Shown piece by piece: positions 1-9,119 of a stretch of 41,203 nucleotides of DNA. The notes under the pieces were generated by a model. That model was not told where the DNA came from and did no database searches. It worked only from the letters and a program-made list of their open reading frames with translations. This DNA is from Schleiferiaceae bacterium. Its GTDB lineage: Bacteria > Bacteroidota > Bacteroidia > Flavobacteriales > Schleiferiaceae. Within the stretch, counting starts at the first letter, position 1; every line of letters starts with the position of its first letter. A program made the translations under genes and the position numbers. Where the stretch lies: NCBI GenBank assembly GCA_028357285.1, contig JAOMWM010000010.1, forward strand, positions 1-41,203. The letters are read 5' to 3'.

Positions 1-172
1 AACGCTCCTTCATGCCGCCATTGCTGGGCGCGCCAATAGTATTGGTAAAAGCGATATGTTGTGTTTCGAGCGTTAGGGTATGTTCGTAAACGTCGTTAAG
101 TAAATCCTTTGCAGTATTGTGCGTTTGAGCCTGGACTAAAAAGGGGAAAAGAAGTAAAGCGAATAATTTCAT
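1..172 (-). CDS. lolA: LolA-like outer-membrane lipoprotein carrier protein, N-terminal part (gene runs off the window)
   Basis: Only the first 57 codons are present, reading leftward from an ATG at 172-170. The product begins with a short signal peptide (MKLFALLLFPFLVQAQ) and continues with AKDLLNDVYEHTLTLETQHIA, which resembles the start of the mature LolA fold in Bacteroidota (helix DLLxxV..., then a strand). LolA-family proteins are periplasmic chaperones that carry lipoproteins from the inner to the outer membrane. The start codon lies 10 bp after the ftsK stop on the same strand, and an ftsK-lolA order is common in Bacteroidota, which supports the call. The conserved C-terminal half cannot be seen, so the family assignment rests on the N-terminus and the neighbour. 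Confidence 0.72.
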   Translation of the reverse strand, partial: MKLFALLLFPFLVQAQTHNTAKDLLNDVYEHTLTLETQHIAFTNTIGAPSNGGMKER

Positions 173-182
173 ATCGGCGAAT

Positions 183-2600
183 TTACGCATCTCCTTTCAA
201 TTTCTGTTCCAAAGCGATTTCATCTGGTACTAAAACTTGTCGAGCCTTAGATCCTTCGAACGGACCGAGGATACCTGCAGCTTCCAATTGGTCAACAATA
301 CGACCCGCTCTGTTGTAGCCTAACTTTAACTTTCTTTGGATCATCGAGGTCGAACCTTGTTGCGTTTGAACGACTAAACGAGCCGCGTCCATGAATAAAG
401 AATCACGGTCGGATGGGTCTATATCACCAACACCACCGCCTTCTTCACCTACGTATTCTGGCAACTGATATGCCATAGGATATGCCTGCTGATTGCCTAT
501 GAAATCACATATTTCTTCAACTTCAGGAGTATCTACAAAAGCACATTGAAGTCGAACCAAGTCTGAACCTTGAGAAAATAACATATCTCCCTTACCTATA
601 AGCTGATCTGCACCCCCAGCATCAAGAATAGTTCGAGAATCTATTTTAGAGGTCACCCTAAAGGCTGCTCTTGCAGGAAAGTTTGCTTTTATGATACCCG
701 TAATCACATTTACAGAAGGACGCTGTGTTGCTACGATTAAGTGGATTCCAATGGCTCTGGCAAGTTGTGCTAAGCGAGCAATGGGCATTTCAACTTCCTT
801 CCCAGCAGTCATAATAAGGTCTGCGAATTCGTCAATCACCAAGACGATGTAGGGTAAAAATTTATGTCCTTCTTCAGGATTTAGACGACGTGAGATGAAT
901 TTGGCATTGTATTCTTTTATGTTTCTTACCATAGCTCCTTTAAGCAGCTCATAACGGTTGTCCATTTCAATACACAATGAATTTAGTGTATTAATCACTT
1001 TTGCGGTATCTGTTATAATGGCTTCGTCAGTATCTGGAAGTACTGCGAGATAATGGCGTTCTATTTTGTTGTAGAGGGTTAATTCTACCTTCTTTGGATC
1101 TACTAGTACAAACTTTAACTGACTCGGGTGTTTCTTATACAACAAGGAAGTCAAGATTGCATTTAAGCCGACAGATTTCCCTTGTCCGGTAGCACCTGCC
1201 ATGAGAAGGTGAGGCATTTTTGCTAAGTCGAAAATGAAATTTTCATTAGTAATAGTCCGCCCCATAGCTACTGGAAGTTCCATATTAGATTCTTGGAACT
1301 TCTTACTTGCAATGACCTGACGCATACTTACCACCTGTGGATTCGCATTGGGAACCTCTATACCGATAGTCCCTTTTCCAGGAATGGGTGCTATTATTCG
1401 AATACCCAAAGCAGCCAGGCTTAATGCAATATCGTCTTCAAGATTTTTGATCTTCGAAATTCGAATACCTGCAGCCGGTACTATTTCATAGAGTGTAACG
1501 GTTGGACCTATTGTAGCTTTAATTTCCTTAATCTCAATATTGTAGTTTTTTAATGTATCTACAATTCGATTTTTATTGGCCTCAATTTCTTCTTTGTCAA
1601 ATGTGATTTTCCCGTCGCCGTAGGGCTGTAAGAGTTCAATTTTGGGTAACTGAAATTTACTCAAATCTAGTGTAGGGTCGTATTCGCCGAAATCCTTGAC
1701 CTTCTTGTTAATAGACTTGTCATCTTCAACTGCTTCTTGATGTACTTCAACTACCACATCGATTGCGGAATCACTCTCATTTTGAGATTCATGGGGCGTT
1801 GCGTTCGTGGCTTCAATTGGTGGCGAAACAAGTGCAGGTTCAGGAAGCAATTCTACATCCGGTTCCGGGGCCAATTTTATGCTTTCGCTTGCGAAAGGCT
1901 CATCAGGCTCCGGAATAATTTTTCCTGTTCCATCACGATTGGTTTCGATAGGAGGGGCATTTACGGATTGCAAAGGTTTAGGAGCACGCCAATTAAAAGT
2001 GAGCGATCTTATTTTAAGTGCAACAACGATATAAAGAATTACAACTGTAAAAAGCACCAGTAGCACCCCCATTCTGCCTAAATACAGAGCAAGTTTCAAA
2101 TATAGATAGAAGCCCGATAATCCAGATAAAAGGGTAGGGTGTTGACTTGCTAGCCAGCCAAAAAATATAGAAAGCAGCAGTGTATTGACTAAAAAGTGGT
2201 TAAAGAGAACCCATGGTTTGATACGTTTTAAAGCGAAAGCATGTTTAAGTCCAAAAAGCATCAACCAAAGTGGAAGAAGTAATCCGGTTAGACCGAAACC
2301 TTTCAGAACTAGGAGCGTACCGACAGCGTTTCCAAGTCTTCCAAAAATGTTCCCTACATAGCTTGGATTTATGAATGTTCCACTTGAAGTTGTGGACAAA
2401 CTAAAGTCCTGAGCCCAGTTTTGGTAATAACTAATAATCGCTACACCAGCAAAAAAACCAATCATCACCAGTAAGAGCGAACCGAAAATCTTTGTGGTAG
2501 GGTCATCTGTAATTTCCTTAGTATCAGTCGTTAGCTGCTTTATTTGAATAGAGAACTTCGACGGTTCCTTTGATGTCTTTTTTGCGGATTTCTTTGCCAT
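183..2600 (-). CDS. ftsK: DNA translocase FtsK
   Basis: Septum-anchored ATP-driven DNA pump that clears chromosome termini during division. The 805-residue protein has a lysine-rich N-terminus, then four membrane segments (about residues 39-60, 92-118, 136-152 and 176-195). A proline- and acid-rich linker (about 205-310) follows, then the alpha/beta motor. Walker A is GATGQGKS at about 467-474. Walker B is LVIDEFADL at about 583-592. The C-terminal gamma winged helix (about 735-795; RKLKLGYNRAGRIVDQLE) is intact and in other FtsK proteins binds KOPS-type polar sequences. The linker is short compared with E. coli FtsK, as is usual in Bacteroidota. A lolA-like gene follows 10 bp downstream, so the two are probably cotranscribed. 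Confidence 0.97.
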   Translation of the reverse strand: MAKKSAKKTSKEPSKFSIQIKQLTTDTKEITDDPTTKIFGSLLLVMIGFFAGVAIISYYQNWAQDFSLSTTSSGTFINPSYVGNIFGRLGNAVGTLLVLKGFGLTGLLLPLWLMLFGLKHAFALKRIKPWVLFNHFLVNTLLLSIFFGWLASQHPTLLSGLSGFYLYLKLALYLGRMGVLLVLFTVVILYIVVALKIRSLTFNWRAPKPLQSVNAPPIETNRDGTGKIIPEPDEPFASESIKLAPEPDVELLPEPALVSPPIEATNATPHESQNESDSAIDVVVEVHQEAVEDDKSINKKVKDFGEYDPTLDLSKFQLPKIELLQPYGDGKITFDKEEIEANKNRIVDTLKNYNIEIKEIKATIGPTVTLYEIVPAAGIRISKIKNLEDDIALSLAALGIRIIAPIPGKGTIGIEVPNANPQVVSMRQVIASKKFQESNMELPVAMGRTITNENFIFDLAKMPHLLMAGATGQGKSVGLNAILTSLLYKKHPSQLKFVLVDPKKVELTLYNKIERHYLAVLPDTDEAIITDTAKVINTLNSLCIEMDNRYELLKGAMVRNIKEYNAKFISRRLNPEEGHKFLPYIVLVIDEFADLIMTAGKEVEMPIARLAQLARAIGIHLIVATQRPSVNVITGIIKANFPARAAFRVTSKIDSRTILDAGGADQLIGKGDMLFSQGSDLVRLQCAFVDTPEVEEICDFIGNQQAYPMAYQLPEYVGEEGGGVGDIDPSDRDSLFMDAARLVVQTQQGSTSMIQRKLKLGYNRAGRIVDQLEAAGILGPFEGSKARQVLVPDEIALEQKLKGDA

Positions 2601-2622
2601 GGTTGTCGGTGCGTTGTACTTT

Positions 2623-2630
2623 CAAAAATA
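2623..2630 (-). promoter_or_regulatory. Putative -7 element for ftsK
   Basis: On the minus strand these bases read TATTTTTG, an exact match to the Bacteroidota -7 consensus TAnnTTTG, 22 bp upstream of the ftsK ATG. No good TTG was found at the expected -33 distance, so only half of the promoter is supported. Confidence 0.4.
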
Positions 2631-2689
2631 AGCCTGTAGTGGTTAGTAAACTCGGGCCTTTCAATAGCGTTATCAACACATTAAAGCCC

Positions 2690-2697
2690 TATTTTTG
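2690..2697 (+). promoter_or_regulatory. Putative -7 element for the amidinotransferase-argS gene array
   Basis: TATTTTTG matches TAnnTTTG and lies 17 bp before the ATG at 2715, leaving a leader of roughly 10-14 nt. It sits in the 114 bp divergent intergenic region shared with ftsK. A -33 TTG at the ideal 19 bp spacing is not visible, so the call is tentative. Confidence 0.4.
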
Positions 2698-2714
2698 TCT
2701 TTTAACAGTTTTTC

Positions 2715-3629
2715 ATGCAAATTCTACCAGAAATTCAAAATGAATACGGGCGTTTAGACACTGTAGTTGTTGGTTTGGCATCAAAAATGGGTGGTATTCC
2801 GGAATTGGAGGATTGCTATGATGCACGCAGTTATGAGTCTGCAAAGTTGGGTATGTTCCCAAAAGAAGAGTCATGTAGTTCGCAGCTAAAGAGTTTGATT
2901 TCTATCCTGGAACAAAACGGAGTAAAAGTCATATACCCCTCATTGATTCATTCATTGAATCAAGTATTTTCAAGAGATATTGCTTTCGTTATTGAGGATC
3001 AATATATCATTCCCAATGTCATTGCTGACCGGGCGAAGGAGCGCGATGCGATGGCTGAAATTGAGAAAATCATTCCGTCATGGAATATTATCATGATGCC
3101 AAGCGGTTGCTTTGCAGAGGGCGGAGATGTTATTGTGGACAATGACCATGTGTTTGTAGGAGTAAGCAACGATGAAACGTTCGACCGTTTTAAAACGGCA
3201 CGGACGAATTTTAGGGGAATGGATTATTTAGAAGATGAATTTCCGGCTAAAGAGTTTAAAGGGTTTGAGCTGCATAAGGACGATCGTGATCCTCTGAAGG
3301 GGTCCTTGCATTTAGATTGTGCCTTTCAGCCCATTGGTGGTGGAGCGCTTATCGCACCGCATTTGTTTAAGAACGAATCGGATGTACAGTGGTTAATTGA
3401 ACGATATGGGGAAACGAATGTCTACTCTTGTTCGCCTGAAGAGGCCTACTCGCTCGCTACTAATGTATTTAGCTTTAGTCCAAAGGATATTATTGTATCA
3501 GAAAAATGTGAGGCCATGCAATACTGGTTGAGGGAACGAGGATTAAATGTGCACAGTATTGTGTACGATGAAATAGTTAAAATGGGTGGTTTACTAAGAT
3601 GTACAACCATGCCTTTAAAGCGCGTGTAA
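2715..3629 (+). CDS. Amidinotransferase / arginine deiminase-family protein
   Basis: A member of the guanidino-group modifying enzyme superfamily (pentein fold), 304 residues. The catalytic signature is complete: EGGD at 135-138, His199 in LHLDCAF, and the nucleophilic Cys296 in GGLLRCTTMPLKR at the C-terminus. These residues form a covalent thiouronium intermediate in characterised relatives (arginine deiminase, DDAH, amidinotransferases). Which of these reactions it catalyses cannot be read from the sequence; an arginine-type substrate is inferred from the fold and from the neighbours. Its stop codon directly abuts the ATG of the ctlX-like gene, and argS follows. It is the first gene of an eight-gene plus-strand array. 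Confidence 0.85.
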   Translation: MQILPEIQNEYGRLDTVVVGLASKMGGIPELEDCYDARSYESAKLGMFPKEESCSSQLKSLISILEQNGVKVIYPSLIHSLNQVFSRDIAFVIEDQYIIPNVIADRAKERDAMAEIEKIIPSWNIIMMPSGCFAEGGDVIVDNDHVFVGVSNDETFDRFKTARTNFRGMDYLEDEFPAKEFKGFELHKDDRDPLKGSLHLDCAFQPIGGGALIAPHLFKNESDVQWLIERYGETNVYSCSPEEAYSLATNVFSFSPKDIIVSEKCEAMQYWLRERGLNVHSIVYDEIVKMGGLLRCTTMPLKRV

Positions 3630-4565
3630 ATGACAAAAAATGCGACTAATACATTGTTGATGGTACGACCCGTTGCGTTCGCTTTGAATGAACAAACGGC
3701 CGTAGACAACTTCTATCAAAAGAAGGGAACCAGCGAACAAAATGCTCAAAAACTGGCCTGTGAGGAGTTTGATGGATTCGTCAAAAATTTACGGGCTCAG
3801 GGCGTTTTGGTCGAAGTCTTAGAAGACACGTTAATGCCGCATACACCCGACAGTATATTTCCAAACAATTGGATTAGTATGCACGAGGACGGGCGCATCG
3901 CCATATACCCTATGAAAGCAGAAAATAGACGATTGGAGCGAAGATCTGATATTTTTGAGGAATTGAAACGTCGGGGATATAAAATTGGCTCGACTATAGA
4001 TTATACACCATCGGAGGACAAAGAGATTTACTTAGAAGGTACTGGTTCTATGGTGCTCGATCACGATGCTAAAATTGCCTACTTAGCGAAGTCACAGCGC
4101 GCAGATGAAGGATTATTCCGAACTTTTTGTACGGACTTTGACTATACACCCTTTGTTTTTACTGCATATCAAGACACCCCGGATGGTGTAGGGAAGATTT
4201 ATCATACAAATGTGATGATGTGCGTAACGGACAAATATGTTTTGGTTTGTTTGGATACTATTCATGATTCAATTGAGCGGGCTGGAGTAGAGACTGCCAT
4301 ACGCAATAGCGGAAAACAAGTTTTGGAAATAAGCGTGGAACAAAAAAGTAATTTTGCCGGCAACATGCTGCTTGTCAAAGGAACTGCGAACCAATTATTT
4401 TTGGTGATGAGTTCAAGTGCCTACAGCTCACTAACTGCGGAACAAATTGACTTTATACAGCAATACCACACCATCCTTCACAGCGATTTACATACCATTG
4501 AAACCCTTGGAGGAGGCAGTGCACGCTGCATGTTGGCTGAAATATATTTGACAAAAACGGCATAA
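3630..4565 (+). CDS. ctlX: CtlX-like citrulline/arginine guanidino hydrolase (arginine deiminase-related)
   Basis: The 311-residue protein matches the CtlX/arginine-deiminase-related family. Diagnostic stretches are TPDSIFPNNWIS near residue 70, the acidic motif LEGTGSMVLD (Glu136), His192 in YHTNVMMC, and the nucleophile Cys300 in GGGSARCMLAE. CtlX of Francisella is reported to act in citrulline use; for this protein the citrulline assignment is by family only. No signal peptide, so cytoplasmic. The start is fixed by position: the ATG follows the upstream TAA with no gap, and its own TAA touches the argS ATG, so translational coupling of all three is likely. It shares the pentein fold with its neighbour but is not a close copy. 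Confidence 0.85.
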   Translation: MTKNATNTLLMVRPVAFALNEQTAVDNFYQKKGTSEQNAQKLACEEFDGFVKNLRAQGVLVEVLEDTLMPHTPDSIFPNNWISMHEDGRIAIYPMKAENRRLERRSDIFEELKRRGYKIGSTIDYTPSEDKEIYLEGTGSMVLDHDAKIAYLAKSQRADEGLFRTFCTDFDYTPFVFTAYQDTPDGVGKIYHTNVMMCVTDKYVLVCLDTIHDSIERAGVETAIRNSGKQVLEISVEQKSNFAGNMLLVKGTANQLFLVMSSSAYSSLTAEQIDFIQQYHTILHSDLHTIETLGGGSARCMLAEIYLTKTA

Positions 4566-6320
4566 ATGAGTTTAGAACAAAACATTAGTAAAGCGCTCAA
4601 TGAGCTCTATGGTGTTCAGGTACAGCCGGAGCTTCAAGAAACGCGAAAAGAATTCGATGGTGATGTTACTCTGGTAGTTTTCCCATTCGTTCGTGCGGCT
4701 AAAAAGAAACCTGAAGAAGTAGCAGAAGAATTGGGGGTGAAGCTGTTAGAAATGTCCGCTGTGGCTGGTTACAACGTAGTAAAAGGGTTCTTAAACTTAA
4801 GTTTAGATCGTGGGGTATATGTTGACCAATTCCAAACCTTTGCTTCAGATCCTCGTTTTGGTCTCCCGGACCCGGGATCAAAAGGATCATATATTGTGGA
4901 ATACAGTTCACCGAATACAAATAAACCTCTTCACCTGGGGCATATTCGCAATAACCTTCTTGGCTATTCTGTTGCTGAGATTTTGAAGGCTAATGGTATT
5001 GACGTATCTAAGGTGCAGATTATCAATGACCGAGGCATTCATATTTGTAAGTCTATGCTGGCTTGGCAAGAGTATGGAAATGGTGAAACACCGGATTCCT
5101 CGGGATTGAAAGGAGATCATTTGGTGGGCAAATACTACGTCAAATTTGATCAGGTTTATAAAAATGAGATCAAGGCGTTAATAGCTGAGGGTAGAACTGA
5201 AGAGGAAGCTAAAAAGCAAGCACCGTCACTATTGAAAGCACAGGAGATGCTTTTGAAATGGGAGCAAGGAGATACTGATATCGTAGCGCTTTGGAGAACT
5301 ATGAACGAATGGGTGTATAGCGGTTTTAATACCACCTACGCGAAATTGGGAGTAGACTTTGATAAGAACTATTACGAAAGCCTAACCTATGTCCTTGGTA
5401 AAGACGATGTCGCTAAGGGACTAGAATCGGGCGTCTTTTATAAAAAAGAAGATGGATCTGTTTGGATCGATCTTGAGAGTAATGGTTTAGATCACAAATT
5501 GGTCCTTCGAAGTGACGGTACTAGCGTTTACATGACACAGGACATCGGTACGGCCATTCAGCGATTCAAGGATTTCCAGGCAAAGGGGATGACCTATGTC
5601 GTTGGAAATGAGCAAGACTATCATTTTAAAGTGCTCTTTTTAATATTATCGAAACTGGGCTATGCATGGGCGGAGCAACTGCATCATTTAAGCTATGGGA
5701 TGGTCGATCTTCCTTCAGGTAAAATGAAAAGTAGAGAAGGTACCGTAGTGGACGCCGATGATCTGATCGATGGAATGGTAGCGGATGCCGAAAGTATTTC
5801 AAATGAACTAGGCAAATTAGACGGTCTCGAGGAGGCGGAACAACAAGAGTTATTCACCACACTAGGCTTAGGTGCACTAAAATACTTTATTTTAAAAGTC
5901 GATCCAAAAAAGCGCATGCTCTTTAACCCTGCTGAAAGTATAGACTTTAACGGACATACAGGTCCCTTTATACAGTACGCACACGCACGAATTCAAAGCT
6001 TGCAGCGCAAGGCACCACAAGGCATGGTATTGGATTGGACAGCTTTGACCCCGAATGAGGATGAAACTATAGTAATTAAAGCGCTCCTTCAATATCCAGA
6101 TGTAGTTGACCAGGCGGCTAGAAACTTTTCTCCGGCAGTTTTAGCTAACTATACTTATGAATTGGTCAAGAAATACAATGGATTTTATCAAAATAATAGC
6201 ATTTTGAAAGCGGAAACAGAACAAAGCATTGTCTTTCGTTTGTTGTTGAGTAAGAAAGTAGGCGAAGTAATTAAGGCTTCGATGAATTGCTTGGGTATCC
6301 AAGTGCCAAATAGAATGTAA
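4566..6320 (+). CDS. argS: Arginyl-tRNA synthetase
   Basis: Class I aminoacyl-tRNA synthetase charging tRNA-Arg in the cytoplasm, 584 residues, full length. The HIGH-type signature is HLGH at 123-126 within SPNTNKPLHLGHIRNN. The KMSKS counterpart is KMKS at 386-389 within SGKMKSREGTVV, a form typical of this family. An N-terminal Add1-like segment precedes the catalytic core. The DALR anticodon-binding domain forms the C-terminus and ends LGIQVPNRM, close to the usual LGI.VPERM ending. The ATG abuts the ctlX stop, and pepD begins one base after the argS stop, so argS is embedded in the operon. Confidence 0.98.
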   Translation: MSLEQNISKALNELYGVQVQPELQETRKEFDGDVTLVVFPFVRAAKKKPEEVAEELGVKLLEMSAVAGYNVVKGFLNLSLDRGVYVDQFQTFASDPRFGLPDPGSKGSYIVEYSSPNTNKPLHLGHIRNNLLGYSVAEILKANGIDVSKVQIINDRGIHICKSMLAWQEYGNGETPDSSGLKGDHLVGKYYVKFDQVYKNEIKALIAEGRTEEEAKKQAPSLLKAQEMLLKWEQGDTDIVALWRTMNEWVYSGFNTTYAKLGVDFDKNYYESLTYVLGKDDVAKGLESGVFYKKEDGSVWIDLESNGLDHKLVLRSDGTSVYMTQDIGTAIQRFKDFQAKGMTYVVGNEQDYHFKVLFLILSKLGYAWAEQLHHLSYGMVDLPSGKMKSREGTVVDADDLIDGMVADAESISNELGKLDGLEEAEQQELFTTLGLGALKYFILKVDPKKRMLFNPAESIDFNGHTGPFIQYAHARIQSLQRKAPQGMVLDWTALTPNEDETIVIKALLQYPDVVDQAARNFSPAVLANYTYELVKKYNGFYQNNSILKAETEQSIVFRLLLSKKVGEVIKASMNCLGIQVPNRM

Positions 6321-6321
6321 G

Positions 6322-7773
6322 ATGAGTAATGAAGTAAGGGCCTTAGCGCCAAATAACGTTTGGAATCACTTTGCAGATTTAAATGCAGTTCCGCGTCCGT
6401 CTAAAAAGGAAGAGCGTGTGATTCAGTTCATGGTCGATTTCGGCCACAAACTAAACCTACTCACAGAGGTGGATCATATTGGTAACGTATTCATTCGTAA
6501 ACCGGCGTCTGCCGGAATGGAAGACAAGACTCCGGTGGTATTACAGGCCCATCTCGATATGGTACATCAAAAGAATAATGATACCACATTTGACTTTGAT
6601 ACAGAAGGGATTAAGATGTTGGTCGAAGGTGATTGGGTAAAGGCACAAGGCACAACACTTGGATCTGATAATGGCATGGGTGTGGCCTTTATAATGGCAG
6701 TATTGTCTTCAGATACCATCGCACATCCTGCAATAGACGCTCTTTTTACTATCGACGAGGAAACAGGAATGACTGGAGCTTTGGAGCTAAAGGGAGGTAT
6801 GTTAAACGGTAAGATTCTGTTGAATATCGATACAGAGGATGATGACGAATTGACCATTGGTTGTGCAGGAGGTATAGATGTTACTGCCACCCATTCTTTT
6901 GATATGGAACCAGCACAAAGCAATGCTCTAGCTTATGAGATTACTATCAAAGGATTGAATGGTGGTCACAGTGGTATGGATATTCATAAAGGTTTGGGTA
7001 ATGCAAATAAACTCATGAACCGTTTGATCGATCGATTGGGCGATGGAGTTCAACTCATTGCCTTAGATGGAGGAAGCTTGCGTAATGCTATTCCAAGAGA
7101 GAGTGTTGCTCATGTTTTATGGAACGGTAATGAAGAATCATTCGAAGAAGTAATTACCAGTGTTGGAGAAGAATTTATAGATGAACACGCAACCACGGAT
7201 TCAGATATTGAGATCAGTTGCGAAACCATAGACCGTCCAGATGTGGCGCTCTCTGTAGCAGCAAGCCAATTAATCATTAGTGCAATTTATGCTTGTCCAA
7301 ACGGCATTTATCGTATGTCTCCAGACATTGCTGGCTTAGTTCAAACGTCAAACAATCTTGCTCGTGTAGCTTTAAAGGATGGTGATTTTACCGTAATGTG
7401 TCTTACGCGCAGTGCAGTAGAGACCGAGAAGATGGATCTTGCACGCGGAATACAACGGATTTTTGAAACAGCAGGATGTGCTGTTGATTTGAGTGGTGAT
7501 TACCCCGGTTGGGCACCGAACCCTAAAAGCAACATCCTTACAACCATGAGTGGGTTGTACCGCGATCTTTTCAATGCTGAACCGAAAATTCAAGCGTGCC
7601 ATGCAGGTTTAGAATGTGGAATTTTAGGAACCAATTATCCTGAAATGGAATTGATTTCTTTCGGCCCAAATATTCGTGGAGCACATTCTCCTGATGAAAA
7701 ATGTCAAATCAGTTCTGTACAGAAGAGTTGGAAATTCTTTTTAGCGACTTTAGAAAATATACCAAACGTTTAA
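6322..7773 (+). CDS. pepD: Cytosol non-specific dipeptidase (aminoacyl-histidine dipeptidase, M20 family)
   Basis: Zinc metallopeptidase cleaving dipeptides such as Xaa-His, 483 residues, the normal PepD length. Metal and catalytic residues are visible: His77 and Asp79 (QAHLDMVHQ), Asp116 (GSDNGMG), the catalytic/metal Glu146-Glu147 (IDEETGMTG), and Asp170 (NIDTEDDD). The dimerisation lid starts near GLNGGHSGMDIHKG, and the second half keeps CHAGLECG and GAHSPDE. No signal peptide. It lies 1 bp after argS and 4 bp before ffh. A role in recycling peptides to amino acids is inferred from the family. Confidence 0.95.
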   Translation: MSNEVRALAPNNVWNHFADLNAVPRPSKKEERVIQFMVDFGHKLNLLTEVDHIGNVFIRKPASAGMEDKTPVVLQAHLDMVHQKNNDTTFDFDTEGIKMLVEGDWVKAQGTTLGSDNGMGVAFIMAVLSSDTIAHPAIDALFTIDEETGMTGALELKGGMLNGKILLNIDTEDDDELTIGCAGGIDVTATHSFDMEPAQSNALAYEITIKGLNGGHSGMDIHKGLGNANKLMNRLIDRLGDGVQLIALDGGSLRNAIPRESVAHVLWNGNEESFEEVITSVGEEFIDEHATTDSDIEISCETIDRPDVALSVAASQLIISAIYACPNGIYRMSPDIAGLVQTSNNLARVALKDGDFTVMCLTRSAVETEKMDLARGIQRIFETAGCAVDLSGDYPGWAPNPKSNILTTMSGLYRDLFNAEPKIQACHAGLECGILGTNYPEMELISFGPNIRGAHSPDEKCQISSVQKSWKFFLATLENIPNV

Positions 7774-7777
7774 GCAC

Positions 7778-9109
7778 ATGTTTGAAAGTTTAAGTGACCG
7801 TTTAGAAGGTGCCTTTGATATTCTCAAAGGGAATAATAAGATAACTGAATTAAACATCGCGGATAGCGTCAAGCAAATCCGTCGCGCTTTAGTAGAGGCA
7901 GATGTTAGTTTTAAGATTGCAAAAGACTTTACCAATACGGTCAAAACAAAAGCCATAGGTCAAGGCGTTATTACTGCAGTTAAGCCAGGCCAGGCCATGG
8001 TGAAGATCGTTCGCGATGAGATGGCTGAATTGATGGGTGGACAGGCTGAAAGTTTGGACCTCACTTCAACGCCAACAATCATATTAATGGCTGGTCTTCA
8101 GGGTTCTGGTAAAACCACCCACAGTGCGAAGTTGGCCAATTATTTACTGCTTAAGAAATCACGTAAACCCTTATTGGTAGCTTGTGATGTCTACAGACCT
8201 GCTGCAATCAATCAATTGCAGGTATTGGGTGAACAACTGGGTATTGAAGTCTATGCCGAAGTTGGTAATCAGGATCCCGTAAGTATTGCCGAGAATGCAG
8301 TGAAGCATGCGAAAAGCAAAGGGTACAATACGGTCATTGTGGATACTGCAGGTCGTTTGGCTGTGGATGCCGCGATGATGGACGAAATAGGCCGTATACA
8401 TAAAGCTGTAGCTCCTCAGGAAACTCTTTTTGTAGTGGATGCGATGACGGGTCAAGATGCTGTCAATACTGCTAAAGCATTTAACGATGTTTTGGATTTT
8501 GAAGGTGTTATTCTTACGAAACTCGACGGTGATACTAGAGGTGGTGCAGCATTAACCATTAAATCTATAGTCAACAAACCCATTAAGTTTATTGGTACGG
8601 GTGAGAAAATGGAAGCATTAGACGTCTTCCATCCGGACCGTATGGCGGACCGTATCTTAGGGATGGGTGACGTAGTTAGTCTTGTTGAAAAAGCACAAGA
8701 ACAATTTGATGAAGAGAGTGCTCGAAAGATGAGCAAGAAAATCTCTCAGGATGCCTTCGGTTTTGATGATTTTATGGAGCAAATCCAGCAAATCAAGAAG
8801 ATGGGGAACATGAAAGATTTAATGGGGATGATTCCTGGTATGGGAAAAGCCTTAAAAAATGTGGAAATAGATGATGATGCTTTCAAGCATATTGAAGCAA
8901 TGATCAATTCTATGACTCCTATTGAACGTCAGCAGCCGGATACTATAAATGGATCGCGAAGAAAACGTATTGCTTCCGGCTCTGGTCGTACAGTTCAGGA
9001 TGTCAATAATCTTTTAAAGCAGTTTACGGATATGCGCAAAGTCATGAAAATGATGCAAAGCGGCGGTGGAAAACGTGGAATGATGAATATGATGCGTGGA
9101 ATGCGCTAA
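7778..9109 (+). CDS. ffh: Signal recognition particle protein Ffh
   Basis: SRP54-type GTPase that binds 4.5S RNA and signal sequences of nascent membrane proteins. The 443 residues show the N-domain four-helix bundle (1-90) and the G domain with P-loop GLQGSGKTT at 106-114, DTAGRL and TKLDGDTRGGAA. The methionine-rich M domain (about 300-443) includes GNMKDLMGMIPGMGK, the RNA-binding SRRKRIASGSG and a terminal MMNMMRGMR tail. The length is typical. It starts 4 bp after pepD and is followed after 10 bp by folD. No 4.5S RNA gene was recognised in the window. Confidence 0.98.
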   Translation: MFESLSDRLEGAFDILKGNNKITELNIADSVKQIRRALVEADVSFKIAKDFTNTVKTKAIGQGVITAVKPGQAMVKIVRDEMAELMGGQAESLDLTSTPTIILMAGLQGSGKTTHSAKLANYLLLKKSRKPLLVACDVYRPAAINQLQVLGEQLGIEVYAEVGNQDPVSIAENAVKHAKSKGYNTVIVDTAGRLAVDAAMMDEIGRIHKAVAPQETLFVVDAMTGQDAVNTAKAFNDVLDFEGVILTKLDGDTRGGAALTIKSIVNKPIKFIGTGEKMEALDVFHPDRMADRILGMGDVVSLVEKAQEQFDEESARKMSKKISQDAFGFDDFMEQIQQIKKMGNMKDLMGMIPGMGKALKNVEIDDDAFKHIEAMINSMTPIERQQPDTINGSRRKRIASGSGRTVQDVNNLLKQFTDMRKVMKMMQSGGGKRGMMNMMRGMR

Positions 9110-9119
9110 AAAATAAGCT

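Noticed and set aside
5721-5732. KMKS instead of KMSKS in ArgS as a possible defect
   Set aside because: Arginyl-tRNA synthetases commonly deviate at this motif, and the surrounding SGKMKSREGTVV is normal for the family.
6567-6923. 118-codon antisense frame inside pepD
   Set aside because: Low-complexity serine/proline-rich translation typical of the antisense of a conserved gene; the pepD motifs on the other strand explain the region.
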